In this document: in pieces, positions 48,200-57,393 of the stretch | Position numbering within the stretch: the stretch's first letter is position 1 | How the letters are laid out: every line of letters starts with the position of its first letter | Source of the DNA: Nocardioides palaemonis | GTDB taxonomy: Bacteria > Actinomycetota > Actinomycetes > Propionibacteriales > Nocardioidaceae | Reading direction: 5' to 3' | NCBI RefSeq assembly: GCF_018275325.1 | Contig: NZ_JAGVQR010000004.1 | Span: 434,001-498,000, forward strand | Length of the DNA: 64,000 nt | Translations under genes and position numbers: made by a program | Notes under the pieces: generated by a model | Seen by the model: only the letters and a program-made list of their open reading frames with translations | Databases searched by the model: none | What the model was told of the DNA's origin: nothing

Positions 48200-49213
48200 A
48201 TGCCACGCCACGACCTGCGCCGCCTCGCTGCCTGCTGCGTCGCCCTCCTCGTCGCCCTCGCCGGCACCGCGCTGCTCGCCGTCGCGCCGGCCGGTGCCGG
48301 CACGCCCACCACGTCCGCCCGAGCAGGCGACTTCACGCCGCTGCGGCTCGGCGACTCGGGGTGGCGGGTGCGGGTGCTGCAGAGCCGGCTGCACCAGCTC
48401 GACCTGCACTCCGAGGTGGTGACCAGCCGGTTCGACGCGGAGACGCGCGACGGCGTCGCCACCTTCCAGCGCCGGCGCGGGTGGACCGCCGACGGCGTGG
48501 TCGACGAGCGCACCTGGACGAAGATCGTCGCCCGTACCACCGAACCGACCTCCGACGCGCTCCACAACGTCTACCAGCCCGGCCGGCCCCTGCTCGAGCG
48601 CGGCGACCGCGGGATGTGGGTGCGCCAGGTCCAGGCCCGGCTCAAGCAGGTGCGCTGGTACGACGGCGACGTGACCGGCCGCTACGCCCGGTCCACCGTG
48701 AAGGCGGTCGAGGGGTTCCAGGCCAAGCGTCGGATCCCGGTCACCGGGCAGGTCGACCGGCGCACCCTGACCCGCCTGAAGGACATGACCCGCGAGCCGA
48801 CGAGGGCCGAGCTGTTCAACATCGTGCCGGCCGGCCCGCCGCTCGACCCGCGCTGCACGACCGGGCGTGCGATGTGCGTGGACAAGACGTCGCGGTCGCT
48901 GCGCTGGGTGGTCGACGGCGTGGTGCTGAAGACGGTGGAGGTGCGCTTCGGGTCCGACGAGCTGCCGACCCGCGAGGGCGCGTTCTCGGTGTTCCGGAAG
49001 TCGCGCGACCACGTGTCGAGCCTCTACGGCACGTCGATGCCCTTCGCCATGTTCTTCTCCGGCGGGCAGGCCGTGCACTACTCCCCCGACTTCGCCGCCA
49101 ACGGCTACGCCGGTGCCTCGCACGGGTGCGTCAACGTGCGCGACCGGGCAGCCGTGGAGTGGCTCTTCGACCGGGTCAGGATCGGCGACGCGGTGATCGT
49201 CTACCGCTCCTGA
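48200..49213 (+). CDS. L,D-transpeptidase with two peptidoglycan-binding domains
   Basis: Cell-wall cross-linking enzyme. The 337-residue product has a signal peptide (to about residue 33) and two PG_binding_1 repeats (about 47-110, LRLGDSGWRVRVLQSRL; about 130-195, LERGDRGMWVRQVQARL). A YkuD domain follows with the catalytic motif SHGCVNVRD, Cys310 as nucleophile. A TACACT -10 near 48150 and a GGGGGGAC ribosome site before ATG 48200 support the start. Possibly a lipid-free exported enzyme, since no lipobox is seen. Confidence 0.9.
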   Translation: MPRHDLRRLAACCVALLVALAGTALLAVAPAGAGTPTTSARAGDFTPLRLGDSGWRVRVLQSRLHQLDLHSEVVTSRFDAETRDGVATFQRRRGWTADGVVDERTWTKIVARTTEPTSDALHNVYQPGRPLLERGDRGMWVRQVQARLKQVRWYDGDVTGRYARSTVKAVEGFQAKRRIPVTGQVDRRTLTRLKDMTREPTRAELFNIVPAGPPLDPRCTTGRAMCVDKTSRSLRWVVDGVVLKTVEVRFGSDELPTREGAFSVFRKSRDHVSSLYGTSMPFAMFFSGGQAVHYSPDFAANGYAGASHGCVNVRDRAAVEWLFDRVRIGDAVIVYRS

Positions 49214-49229
49214 CCCGGCGCGGCGGCGC

Positions 49230-49595
49230 TCAGATCTCGAGCTGGGTCGAGAGCGTGGCGAGCTTGTGGCGCGCCATCGCGAGGTTGGCGCGACCCTTGT
49301 CGAGCACCAGGTAGATGAACAGGCCCGGGTGGCCCTTGGGCAGGTTGATCAGGTGGTAGGCCTTGCCGAGGGTGATCAGGATGTCCTCGATCTGGTCGTC
49401 GAGTCCCAGGCTCTCCATGGTGCGCATCTTCGAGCGGACCACGTCGGTGTTGCCGGCGGCGGCCACGTCGAGGTTGAGGGCCGAGGCGTCGCCGGCCTGG
49501 CCGAGGGCCATGCCCGACTGGTAGTCCACGAGCAGCGCGGCGACGGCACCGTCGATGGAGACGGCCTCCTTGAGGATCACGTCCACGTTCGTCAT
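49230..49595 (-). CDS. Roadblock/LC7-domain protein
   Basis: A 121-residue protein of the roadblock/LC7 (MglB-like) fold: DGAVAALLVDYQSGMALGQAG, a central helix, and HLINLPKGHPGLFIYLVLDKGRANLAMARHKL. Such proteins dimerise and usually modulate small Ras-like GTPases (conservon CvnB, MglB). No GTPase or DUF742 partner is nearby; instead two acyl-CoA-synthetase-like genes lie upstream in the same direction. ATG 49595 follows GGAAG. Confidence 0.8.
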   Translation of the reverse strand: MTNVDVILKEAVSIDGAVAALLVDYQSGMALGQAGDASALNLDVAAAGNTDVVRSKMRTMESLGLDDQIEDILITLGKAYHLINLPKGHPGLFIYLVLDKGRANLAMARHKLATLSTQLEI

Positions 49596-49690
49596 GTTGT
49601 CTTCCTTCTCATCCGTCCCGCCGACGGCCGGCGGGGAGCTCTGGAGTGCGGCACCGCGGCGCCTGCTGCGCAGGCGGTGGCGCACGGGGG

Positions 49691-50938
49691 TCACTGCTCG
49701 GCCTCGCGGGCGCGCGCGAGGAGCAGCTTGTCGAGGAACGACTCGCCGCCGAAGAGCGGCAGCGAGGGGAGCACGAACGCCGACTCGTCGGGCGCGACGG
49801 GCGCGGGCGCCCGGTCGACGGCGAGCTGGAAGTCCGCGCCGGGGTCGTGGCGCGAGCGGCGCGGCAGGTCCGCCGCGTCGCCCCGCAGGACCGGGGGCGG
49901 CACCGGCAGGTCGGCCGGCGCGAGACGGACCGCGCCGACCTCGAGGACGTCGACGCCGGTCGCCGCGAGCGCCGCGCGGTCGGCCGCGTCGAGCGACTCG
50001 ACCACGACGAGCCGCAGCCGGTCGCCGAGCGGGGAGGCCTCGGGCTCCGGCGCCGGCCGTCGGCGCGACACGCGGCGCGGTCGCGGGGCGGGCCCGGGGT
50101 CCAGCGCGGCGACCACTGCGCGCACGGCGTCCCCCGACAGGACGAGGACGCTCGGGGACACCCGCGCCAGCACGGCGAGCAGGTCGCTGCCGGCCGGGAG
50201 CTCGGCGAGGGCCGCACCGCCCGCCAGGTGGGCGTCGCGGACGAGGTGGGACAGGGGGTCCGCCGGGCCGCAGGCGAGCAGCACCACGTCGTCGGGAGCC
50301 ACGACTCCCTCGGGGAGGGTGGTCTCGGCGGGCACCCGCCCGGTCGGGCGTCCTCGTCCGAGCAGCCGCGGCACGGCACCCTCGGGGTCGACGGCGCGGT
50401 CGACGCGCGTGACGGCGTCGGGGTCCATGGTCAGGCGCTGGGCGCCGAGCTCGAGCAACCGGTCCCACCCGCGTCCGCCGTCGAGCGCGAAGAGCTCCGC
50501 GGACGGGAACGACAGGTCGGGCAGCCGCTGCAGGTCGCGAGGCTCCTCGACGACCACCAGACGTACGTCGACGCCGGAGAGCTCGCGCAGCAGGTCGTCG
50601 GGGCCGGCGTGCGGGTCGACGTGCACCACCACCGCGCCGATCGCCCGCAGCGCGAGGTCGAGCTCGGGGCACGCGTGACCCGGCGGGACCAGCGACACGA
50701 CCACCTGGTCGACCCGGAGGCCGCTGCGGACCAGCCCGGCGGCGGCGAGCTCGACGGCCCGCGCGGTCTCGGACCACGGGCGGATGACGACCTCGTCGTC
50801 GCGGACCAGCAGGTGGGCGGCCCGGTCGCCGCGCAGCAGGGCGTGGTCGGACAGGACCGTCCAGCGGGGCGACTGCGCCGCCGACGAGCGGTCCCCGCCC
50901 GGCAGGGCGGCGGCACGCGAGACCGGTACGTACGCCAT
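49691..50938 (-). CDS. Degenerate ANL (AMP-binding) superfamily protein, copy 1
   Basis: A 415-residue protein recalling the N-terminal domain of acyl-CoA synthetases: WSETARAVELAAAGLVRSGL, then VVVSLVPPGHACPELDLALRAIGAVVVHVDP, and later DDVVLLACGPADPLSHLVRDAHLAGG. The Ser/Thr/Gly-rich phosphate loop, the adenylate motifs and the whole C-terminal lid domain are missing, replaced by a proline-rich tail. It should be unable to make acyl-adenylate. Start ATG has GGGGGAGG five bases upstream. The C-terminus EAEQ stands 95 bases before the roadblock gene. Confidence 0.6.
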   Translation of the reverse strand: MAYVPVSRAAALPGGDRSSAAQSPRWTVLSDHALLRGDRAAHLLVRDDEVVIRPWSETARAVELAAAGLVRSGLRVDQVVVSLVPPGHACPELDLALRAIGAVVVHVDPHAGPDDLLRELSGVDVRLVVVEEPRDLQRLPDLSFPSAELFALDGGRGWDRLLELGAQRLTMDPDAVTRVDRAVDPEGAVPRLLGRGRPTGRVPAETTLPEGVVAPDDVVLLACGPADPLSHLVRDAHLAGGAALAELPAGSDLLAVLARVSPSVLVLSGDAVRAVVAALDPGPAPRPRRVSRRRPAPEPEASPLGDRLRLVVVESLDAADRAALAATGVDVLEVGAVRLAPADLPVPPPVLRGDAADLPRRSRHDPGADFQLAVDRAPAPVAPDESAFVLPSLPLFGGESFLDKLLLARAREAEQ

Positions 50939-50959
50939 GTCGTCCTCCCCCCCCTGGAC

Positions 50960-50978
50960 GTCGACCGGACTGGTCGAC
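50960..50978. repeat. Palindrome between the two ANL-like genes
   Basis: GTCGACC and GGTCGAC around a five-base centre (GGACT), in the 177-base gap upstream of copy 1. It may be an operator or a small hairpin that uncouples the two genes. Nothing else is evident in the gap. Confidence 0.4.
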
Positions 50979-51115
50979 CTGTCAGGAATTTTCCGACGTC
51001 GCTCCGGTCGGCGAGACGGGTTTTACCTTCGCGTGCACGCCGTGTGGGCTCCTGTGGCGCGTGCCGTCCGAGGGCTGGACAAGCCCGGACAAGCCTGGGA
51101 CAGCGAGCCGGCCGA

Positions 51116-52294
51116 TCAGGTGGTGAGCGAGAACGCCGAGTCGAGCTCGGCACCGCCGCGGCCGCGACGCGGCAGCGAGGTCGCAGCCGGCACGTCGACG
51201 ACCGTGGGCGCCGGGACGGCGACCGCGGCGTGCTCGGCGTGCAGGTCCAGCCGCACGGCCGGGTGGTGGGCGACGCGACCGATCCGGAAGCCGAAGGTCG
51301 TCGCGAGCGCGCTGACCGTGCGGTTGACCCGGGCGTCGAGGGCGAGCACGCGCAGCCGCCCGCCCCACCACGGCGCCAGGGCGAGGACGTCCTCGGCCAG
51401 CTTGCGGGTGCGGGACCCGAGCTTCGCCCCGGCGACCTGCGCCGAGGTGGCCTCCAGGACGTCGCGCGGCGTCTCGTGCCACGGGGACCCGTCGACGGTG
51501 CCGGCCTCGAGCAGGTCCTCCAGGACGCGCGCGGCGGTGTGGTCGAGCAGGAGATGGGTCGGCTGGACGTGGGCCAGCGCGGCCTCGAGCCGGTCCGGGG
51601 CCTCGACCCAGGCCAGGAGGCACCCGGCGGTGAGGTGGGCGTCGCGGACGACGGTGGTGAAGCGGTCGGTCGCCTCGCCGGTCAGCAGCACGACGTCGTC
51701 GGGGCGCAGGTCGGCCAGCAGGCCGGAGGACTCGGGTCGGAAGAGCCAGGCCTGGCTCTTCTCGCGCGGCAGCCCCAGCACCGCGCCGGACGGCGCGTCG
51801 GAGCGGGCGCGGTCGACCCAGGCGAGCAGGTCGGGCTGGCGCTTGCGACGGTCGAGCCCCATCGCCCGCAGCCGCTCCCACGACCGGTCGTCGCACTCGA
51901 ACAGCTGGGCGTCGAGCAGGGCCGCGTGCCGCAGCAGCGCCAGCCGGCTCTCGTGGTCGACGACGACGAGCCGCACCTCGATCTCGTCGAGGAGCCGACC
52001 GACCTCCGCCGGGTCCATGTGCTCGGGCAGCAGGACCGGCACCGCACCCGCGACCCGGACCGCGAGCTCGAGCTCGACCAGGCGTGCCCCCGTCGGCACG
52101 CGCAGCACCACGACCTGGCCGGGGTTGACCCCGGCCTCGATCATGCCGGCGGCGCCGTCGATCACGCGCCGGTAGAGCTCGTTCCAGGTCAGGCGGGACC
52201 AGCCGTCCCCGGCCGGCTCGACGAGCGCGACCTCGAGGGCGCGCTCACGCGCGTGGCGCTCCAGCCGCACGAGCGGCGAATGCATGACAGGCAC
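51116..52294 (-). CDS. Degenerate ANL (AMP-binding) superfamily protein, copy 2
   Basis: A 392-residue protein, related in plan to copy 1. RLTWNELYRRVIDGAAGMIEAGVNPGQVVVL is the typical opening of long-chain acyl-CoA synthetases. LRPDDVVLLTGEATDRFTTVVRDAHL parallels copy 1, and KLGSRTRKLAEDVLALAPWWGGRLRVL recalls the linker region of FadD15-type enzymes. The P-loop and C-terminal lid are absent. GTG 52294 is chosen because GGGAGG lies five bases upstream; the ATG three codons later is too far from it. First gene of the presumed three-gene group. Confidence 0.6.
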   Translation of the reverse strand: MPVMHSPLVRLERHARERALEVALVEPAGDGWSRLTWNELYRRVIDGAAGMIEAGVNPGQVVVLRVPTGARLVELELAVRVAGAVPVLLPEHMDPAEVGRLLDEIEVRLVVVDHESRLALLRHAALLDAQLFECDDRSWERLRAMGLDRRKRQPDLLAWVDRARSDAPSGAVLGLPREKSQAWLFRPESSGLLADLRPDDVVLLTGEATDRFTTVVRDAHLTAGCLLAWVEAPDRLEAALAHVQPTHLLLDHTAARVLEDLLEAGTVDGSPWHETPRDVLEATSAQVAGAKLGSRTRKLAEDVLALAPWWGGRLRVLALDARVNRTVSALATTFGFRIGRVAHHPAVRLDLHAEHAAVAVPAPTVVDVPAATSLPRRGRGGAELDSAFSLTT

Positions 52295-52414
52295 GTGCGC
52301 CTCCCGGCTCTCTCGACTACCCCCGCGCAACCTAGGTGACGCGGCCGCCTCCTGTTCGCCGATTGGCCGATCTCCCGTCACCGGGTTGCGGGGGCGGGCG
52401 TAGGCTTCCCGGTC

Positions 52415-53656
52415 GTGACGACCCCTGCGTCCGCCTCCACCGCACCCCTCGTGGTGCGCACCGTCCCGGTGGACCTGGCGGATCTCCCGCTCCTGGACCT
52501 CCTGCCCGAGCAGCAGCCGGTCAGCTGGCTGCGCCGCGGCGAGGGCCTCGTGGGATGGGGCGTCGCGGCCCGCCTCGAGACCTCCGGCCCCACCCGCTTC
52601 AGCGACGCCGTGAAGTGGTGGTCGGAGACCGTCGGCCGCGCGCAGGTCGACGACCGCGTGAACGAGCCCGGCACCGGACCGGTCTGCTTCGGCGCGTTCG
52701 CGTTCGCCGACGACCCCGGCGACTCCGTGCTCGTCATCCCCGAGGTCGTCGTCGGGCGACGCGGCGACCGCACCTGGCTCACGACCGTCTCGGTCCCGAC
52801 CCCGGACCTCGCGCCGGCCTCCGCGCCGCGACCGCCCGCCGGGATCACGTTCTCCGACGGTGCGCTCAACGGCGAGGAGTGGATGTCGGTGGTGGCCGAG
52901 GCCGTTGCCCGGATCTCCGCCGGCGACCTCGAGAAGGTCGTCCTCGCCCGCGACCTGATCGCGACCACCGACGAGCCCCTCGACGTGCGCTGGCCCCTGC
53001 GCCGCCTCGCCGAGGACTACGAGATGTGCTGGACCTTCCACGTCGACGGCCTCTTCGGGGCGACCCCCGAGATGCTGGTGCGGCGCGAGCGCGGCCTGGT
53101 GACCTCCCGCGTCCTGGCCGGCACCATCCGGCGCACGGGCGACGACGAGCGCGACCTCGCCCTGGCCGCCACCCTCGCCCGGTCCTCCAAGGACCTCGAG
53201 GAGCACGAGTACGCCGTCCGGTCGGTCGCCGACGCCCTCGAGCCGCACTGCTCGTCGATGAACGTCCCCGAAGCGCCCTTCGTGCTGCACCTGCCCAACG
53301 TCATGCACCTCGCCACCGACGTGAACGGCGTGGTCCACGACGTCGCGACGTCGCTCCAGCTCGCCGAGTCGCTGCACCCCTCGGCGGCCGTCGGCGGCAC
53401 GCCGACCCCGGCGGCGACCGCGCTGATCGCCGAGATCGAGGGCATGCCGCGCGACCGCTACGCCGGCCCGGTCGGCTGGATGGACGCCTCCGGCGACGGC
53501 GAGTGGGGCATCGCGCTTCGCTCGGCGATGCTCGTCGAGGGCGGCGTACGCCTGTTCGCCGGCTGCGGCATCGTCGCGAGCTCCGACCCGGAGGCCGAGC
53601 TGGCCGAGTCCCAGGCCAAGTTCGTCCCGGTGCGCGACGCCCTCGAGGCGGGCTGA
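52415..53656 (+). CDS. menF: Isochorismate synthase
   Basis: Converts chorismate to isochorismate, first step of menaquinone synthesis. The 413-residue protein has the chorismate-binding C-terminal domain with LEKVVLARDL, GATPEMLVRRERG, LAGTIRRTG, SSKDLEEHEY and HPSAAVGGTP. GTG 52415 follows TAGGCT (52401-52406) by eight bases. The closest relatives would include siderophore enzymes (DhbC/EntC), but the men genes nearby favour the menaquinone role. Confidence 0.87.
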   Translation: MTTPASASTAPLVVRTVPVDLADLPLLDLLPEQQPVSWLRRGEGLVGWGVAARLETSGPTRFSDAVKWWSETVGRAQVDDRVNEPGTGPVCFGAFAFADDPGDSVLVIPEVVVGRRGDRTWLTTVSVPTPDLAPASAPRPPAGITFSDGALNGEEWMSVVAEAVARISAGDLEKVVLARDLIATTDEPLDVRWPLRRLAEDYEMCWTFHVDGLFGATPEMLVRRERGLVTSRVLAGTIRRTGDDERDLALAATLARSSKDLEEHEYAVRSVADALEPHCSSMNVPEAPFVLHLPNVMHLATDVNGVVHDVATSLQLAESLHPSAAVGGTPTPAATALIAEIEGMPRDRYAGPVGWMDASGDGEWGIALRSAMLVEGGVRLFAGCGIVASSDPEAELAESQAKFVPVRDALEAG

Positions 53657-53671
53657 GCCGCTCCAGGTCCG

Positions 53672-54316
53672 CTACAGGTCCTGACCGGGCTCCCGGCGCT
53701 CGAAGGCGAGCCCGTCGGGCAGCAGGTTGGCCATGTGCGTGGCCACCATGTCCAGCCCGACGTCGCTGTAGACCCGGTCGTGGATCCCGAGCGCGACCGG
53801 TGCACCCACCTCGCGGACGAAGTCGACCGCCTCCGACACCTTCAGCCACGGCGCGCTGACCGGCGCCAGCAGCACGTCGACCGGTCGCGGGGGCGGCGTC
53901 AGCGCGTCGCCGGGGTGGTAGACGCTCCGGCCGTCGGACCCACCGGCCTCGACGAGGTAGCCGGAGTTGTCGAAGCGGTCGTAGTCGGGGTGGATCACCG
54001 CGTGCTTCTCCCCCACCACCTCGACGGCGAGGCCGGCGACGTCGAGGCGGTCGCCGGGGCGTACGACCGTGACCCGCGCGGCGACCTCGGGCGCCTCCTC
54101 GCGCAGCCGCCGCTCGACCGCGGCGATCGTCCAGACCGGCGCCTCGCTGCCGCGCAGGTGGTCGGGGTGGACGTGGTCGGCGTGCTCGTGGGTGATCAGG
54201 ACCGCGTCGGCGCCCACCAGCACGTCCGCGCCGGTGAACACGCCCGGGTCCACCACCAGCACGGTCCCGTCGTGCTCGAGCCGGACGCAGGCGTGGCCGT
54301 GCTTGGTGATCCGCAT
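53672..54316 (-). CDS. Metallo-beta-lactamase-fold hydrolase (UlaG/L-ascorbate lactonase-like)
   Basis: A 214-residue Zn-dependent hydrolase: ITHEHADHVHPDHL (metal site at 43-48), SVYHPGDAL, and GIHDRVYSDVG as the final histidine segment. Most similar in plan to the UlaG-type cytosolic MBL proteins. ATG 54316 stands six bases after TACGCT on the minus strand (leaderless). Substrate unknown. Confidence 0.82.
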   Translation of the reverse strand: MRITKHGHACVRLEHDGTVLVVDPGVFTGADVLVGADAVLITHEHADHVHPDHLRGSEAPVWTIAAVERRLREEAPEVAARVTVVRPGDRLDVAGLAVEVVGEKHAVIHPDYDRFDNSGYLVEAGGSDGRSVYHPGDALTPPPRPVDVLLAPVSAPWLKVSEAVDFVREVGAPVALGIHDRVYSDVGLDMVATHMANLLPDGLAFERREPGQDL

Positions 54317-54501
54317 GCGGCCAGCGTAGGACGGCGGGGCAGCCGGCGCACCGGGCGCGACGTCCCGCCTGTCACTCCCGTCACACGCGCGGGTTGGTCC
54401 GAAGAATGCGTGGGATTGCACGGCCCCGGTTAGGGTGGTGCCGCCTCCGACGGGTGGAGTGCCCGGGGGAGTTATCGCACCCGACTCGAAAGAGAGTTCA
54501 C

Positions 54502-55710
54502 ATGTCTGCACGCCGCGTGCTCGCAGGCAGCGTCGCCGCGCTGCTCCTGCCCGCGTCCCTGCTCATGGGTTCCGGGGCCGTCCAGGCCACGGGCTCCACC
54601 GGATCCGCGGACGCCCCCGCGTCGACGTCGGTGTTCAAGAAGGCCGGCCAGAAGGTCTCGCTGGAGGTGCTCCCCCAGATCGTCCAGCAGGGCCGGGGCG
54701 CCGCGAGCGCCGACAAGGCCAAGGCTGCCGTCACCGCGACGATCAAGCCCAAGAAGGTCGGCCGTCCGGTCGTCCTCGAGCAGCTCCAGGGCTCGAAGTG
54801 GAAGAAGGTCGGCAAGGCCAAGCAGGACAAGGCCGGCCGCGCCAACTTCTCCGCCGTCGTGTCGAAGGGCGGCCAGGCCGTCACCTACCGCGCGACCGCG
54901 ATGAAGTTCAAGGGCCTCAAGAAGGTCACCAGCAAGCCCGCCGACACCGCGCAGTGGCTGACCCCGACCTTCAGCGACGAGTTCTCCGGCTCGACCCTGT
55001 CCTCCTACTGGGGCATGCGCGGCCAGGACTACGAGCCGATGAGCAAGCGCAAGTGCTCCAAGGGTGACCCGAAGGCCGTCAAGGTCGGCGGCGGCGCCCT
55101 GCGCCTGAGCGTCATCAAGGACAAGTCCGCCAAGGGCAAGTGCACCGCGGTCTCGCGCAAGCAGAAGAAGAAGATCGCCTACCGCCTCAACGGCCACGTC
55201 GGCACCAGCGGCACCTTCGACTTCAAGTACGGCGTCGCCGCCGCCCGCATCAAGATGCAGAAGGAGCAGGGCCAGCACGCCAGCTTCTGGATGCAGCCGG
55301 TCGGCGAGAACCAGCCGGGCAGCGACGGCCACGAGATCGACATCATCGAGTACTTCGGTGACAAGCACCCGCAGGGTGGCCTGACGAGCTTCATCCACTG
55401 GTACAAGGGCAAGCGCCTGATCAAGACCGGCTCGTGGATCAAGGACTCGAAGTCGTTCCTGAAGAACAAGAAGGACGGCTGGTCGAAGAACTACCACGTC
55501 TTCTCGGTCCAGTGGACCCCGAAGACGATCATCATGCGCATCGACGGCAAGGAGACCTGGCGCACGTCGGCCCGCGTCTCGAAGGCCCAGCAGTACCTCA
55601 TCCTGAGCCTGCTCGCCTCCGACTACGAGGCCCTCGACATGCCGGACAAGAAGCTCCCGCAGCACATGTACGTCGACTGGGTCCGCGTCTGGGAGACCCC
55701 GCAGTCCTGA
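54502..55710 (+). CDS. Secreted GH16 family glucanase
   Basis: A 402-residue exported beta-glucanase-like enzyme. It has a signal peptide (to about residue 30), a lysine-rich beta domain (about 45-148), and a GH16 jelly roll from 152 (FSDEFSGSTLSSYWG). The catalytic motif is EIDIIE with Glu278 as nucleophile, Asp280 and Glu283 as acid. The enzyme class is sure; laminarin, other beta-glucans or galactans are all possible substrates. Start ATG 54502 follows GAGAG. A strong terminator follows. Confidence 0.88.
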   Translation: MSARRVLAGSVAALLLPASLLMGSGAVQATGSTGSADAPASTSVFKKAGQKVSLEVLPQIVQQGRGAASADKAKAAVTATIKPKKVGRPVVLEQLQGSKWKKVGKAKQDKAGRANFSAVVSKGGQAVTYRATAMKFKGLKKVTSKPADTAQWLTPTFSDEFSGSTLSSYWGMRGQDYEPMSKRKCSKGDPKAVKVGGGALRLSVIKDKSAKGKCTAVSRKQKKKIAYRLNGHVGTSGTFDFKYGVAAARIKMQKEQGQHASFWMQPVGENQPGSDGHEIDIIEYFGDKHPQGGLTSFIHWYKGKRLIKTGSWIKDSKSFLKNKKDGWSKNYHVFSVQWTPKTIIMRIDGKETWRTSARVSKAQQYLILSLLASDYEALDMPDKKLPQHMYVDWVRVWETPQS

Positions 55711-55740
55711 TCGGCTGACGACGCACCCGCTCCACACGGT

Positions 55741-55780
55741 CCGCGCGCTGGACCTTCCTCAGGGAAGGACCAGCGCGCGG
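55741..55780. terminator. Shared hairpin terminator, overlapping the end of menD
   Basis: An 18-bp stem with a single mismatch (CCGCGCGCTGG with its complement at the base) and loop TCAG, followed on the plus strand by ATCTTTT. It ends the GH16 message. Its loop contains the menD stop codon (minus strand), so one arm is coding sequence of menD. Confidence 0.82.
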
Positions 55781-57393
55781 ATCTTTTCGTCCAGCTCACG
55801 CCGGTTGTCGCGGCGCACCCGCACCTCGACGACCTCGATGCCGCCGTTGGGCGAGGCCAGCGCCTGCTCGAGGCCGGGCAGGCTGTCGACGCGGAGGTGG
55901 GGCACGCGCGCGGCTGCGCACAGACTCGCGAGGTCTGCCCCGTGCGGGGTGCCGAACAGCGTCTCGAACCGGTCGGCGTGGGCCGGGGCGCCCTGCTCGA
56001 GGGTGGCGAAGATCGACCCGCCGTCGTCGTTGACGACCACGATGGTCAGGTCGGGCCGCTCCTCGGCAGGTCCGAGGAACAGCCCGGTCGTGTCGTGCAG
56101 GAAGGTCACGTCCCCCATGAGGGCCAGCGCGCGCGAGGACCGCGGGCGGCCGATCGCGGCGCCGATCGCGGTGCTCGTGGTCCCGTCGATGCCGGCCAGG
56201 CCGCGGTTCGCGATCACCTTGCGACGTCCGCCCACCTCGTAGCGGGCGACCATCAGGTCGAGGTCGCGCACCGGGTTGGACGCACCGACGACCAGCAGGC
56301 CGCCCGGCGGCAGCGCGCGGCTGACCGCGCCCGCGACCTCCTGCGGCGTGAGGTCGGGCTCGCCCGCGAGCAGCTGGTCGAGGGCGCGGGAGGTGGCGCG
56401 GTCGGCCTCGCGCCAGGCCTCCCCCCACGCCGGGTCGTCCGGGGCGTCCACGCGCAACCCGTCGTGCTCGCTGGCCACGGCGTACGGGCGCTCGGGCCAC
56501 ATCCCACGGGGGCGCACCGAGACCACCTCGACGTCCTCGCGCGCGAGCAGCCGGGACACCGGCCGGGAGAGCGTGGGGTGGCCGTGGACGACGACCCGTT
56601 CGACCTGCGCACCCAGCGGACCGGCGAGCAGCAGGCGGTAGGTGCGCACGACGCTGTCGCCGGTGCGGCAGCCGCTCGACGGCTCGGCGAGCAACGGCCA
56701 GCCGGCGGCCTCCGCGAGCTGGCGGGCGGGTGGGCCGGCGTCGTCGCCGGCCACGACGACCGTGCGCGGGCCGGTCGCGAGGACGTCGACCCGCACCGGC
56801 CGGTGGACCGCGGGGGCCGCCCACGGCGGCACTTCCCCGACGTCCCAGCCCTCGTCGTCGGGCAGCAGCGGCTCGTCGAGCTGGACGTTGAGGTGCACGG
56901 GGCGGCGGTGGTCGTGGCCGCGGAGGAAGGCGAGCAGCCCGTCGAGGTCGGCTCCCTCCGCACCGGCGGCGACGTCGAGGGTCGGCGCGAACGTGCCGAA
57001 GATCCCGACCTGGTCGGTGGTCTGGTTGGCGCCGGTGCCGCGCAGCCGGGCGGGCCGGTCCGCGGTCACGACGACGAGCGGGACGCCGGCGTGGGCGGCC
57101 TCCATCACCGCCGGGACGAGGTTGGCCACGGCCGTCCCGGACGTGCAGACGACCGCCGCCGCGCGGCCGCTGACCTTGGCGAGGCCGAGCGCCACGAAGC
57201 CGCCCGTGCGCTCGTCGATGCGGGTGTGCAGCCGGAGCCCCGGCTCGGCCGGACCCGTCGGACGCCGCGCGTCGTACAGCGCGAACGACAGCGGGGCGTT
57301 GCGCGAGCCCGGGGCGACCACGACGTCCCGCACGCCCGCGCCGCGCAGCGCGGTGACGACGGTCCGCGCGAGCGAGGTCGAGGGGTTGGTCAT
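55759..57393 (-). CDS. menD: SEPHCHC synthase (2-succinyl-5-enolpyruvyl-6-hydroxy-3-cyclohexene-1-carboxylate synthase)
   Basis: TPP-dependent step joining 2-oxoglutarate and isochorismate. The 544-residue protein opens with VVVAPGSRNAPLSFAL and RIDERTGGFVALGLAK, both typical of MenD, and has the cofactor segment LMGDVTFLHDTTGLFL and VVVNDDGGSIFATLEQG. It is the third gene of the leftward menE-menC-menD operon; its start overlaps the menC stop. Confidence 0.94.
   Translation of the reverse strand: MTNPSTSLARTVVTALRGAGVRDVVVAPGSRNAPLSFALYDARRPTGPAEPGLRLHTRIDERTGGFVALGLAKVSGRAAAVVCTSGTAVANLVPAVMEAAHAGVPLVVVTADRPARLRGTGANQTTDQVGIFGTFAPTLDVAAGAEGADLDGLLAFLRGHDHRRPVHLNVQLDEPLLPDDEGWDVGEVPPWAAPAVHRPVRVDVLATGPRTVVVAGDDAGPPARQLAEAAGWPLLAEPSSGCRTGDSVVRTYRLLLAGPLGAQVERVVVHGHPTLSRPVSRLLAREDVEVVSVRPRGMWPERPYAVASEHDGLRVDAPDDPAWGEAWREADRATSRALDQLLAGEPDLTPQEVAGAVSRALPPGGLLVVGASNPVRDLDLMVARYEVGGRRKVIANRGLAGIDGTTSTAIGAAIGRPRSSRALALMGDVTFLHDTTGLFLGPAEERPDLTIVVVNDDGGSIFATLEQGAPAHADRFETLFGTPHGADLASLCAAARVPHLRVDSLPGLEQALASPNGGIEVVEVRVRRDNRRELDEKIRALVLP

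Noticed and set aside
49230..49595. Conservon (roadblock, DUF742, GTPase, kinase) operon
   Set aside because: Only the roadblock member is present; no histidine kinase, DUF742 or GTPase gene lies next to it.
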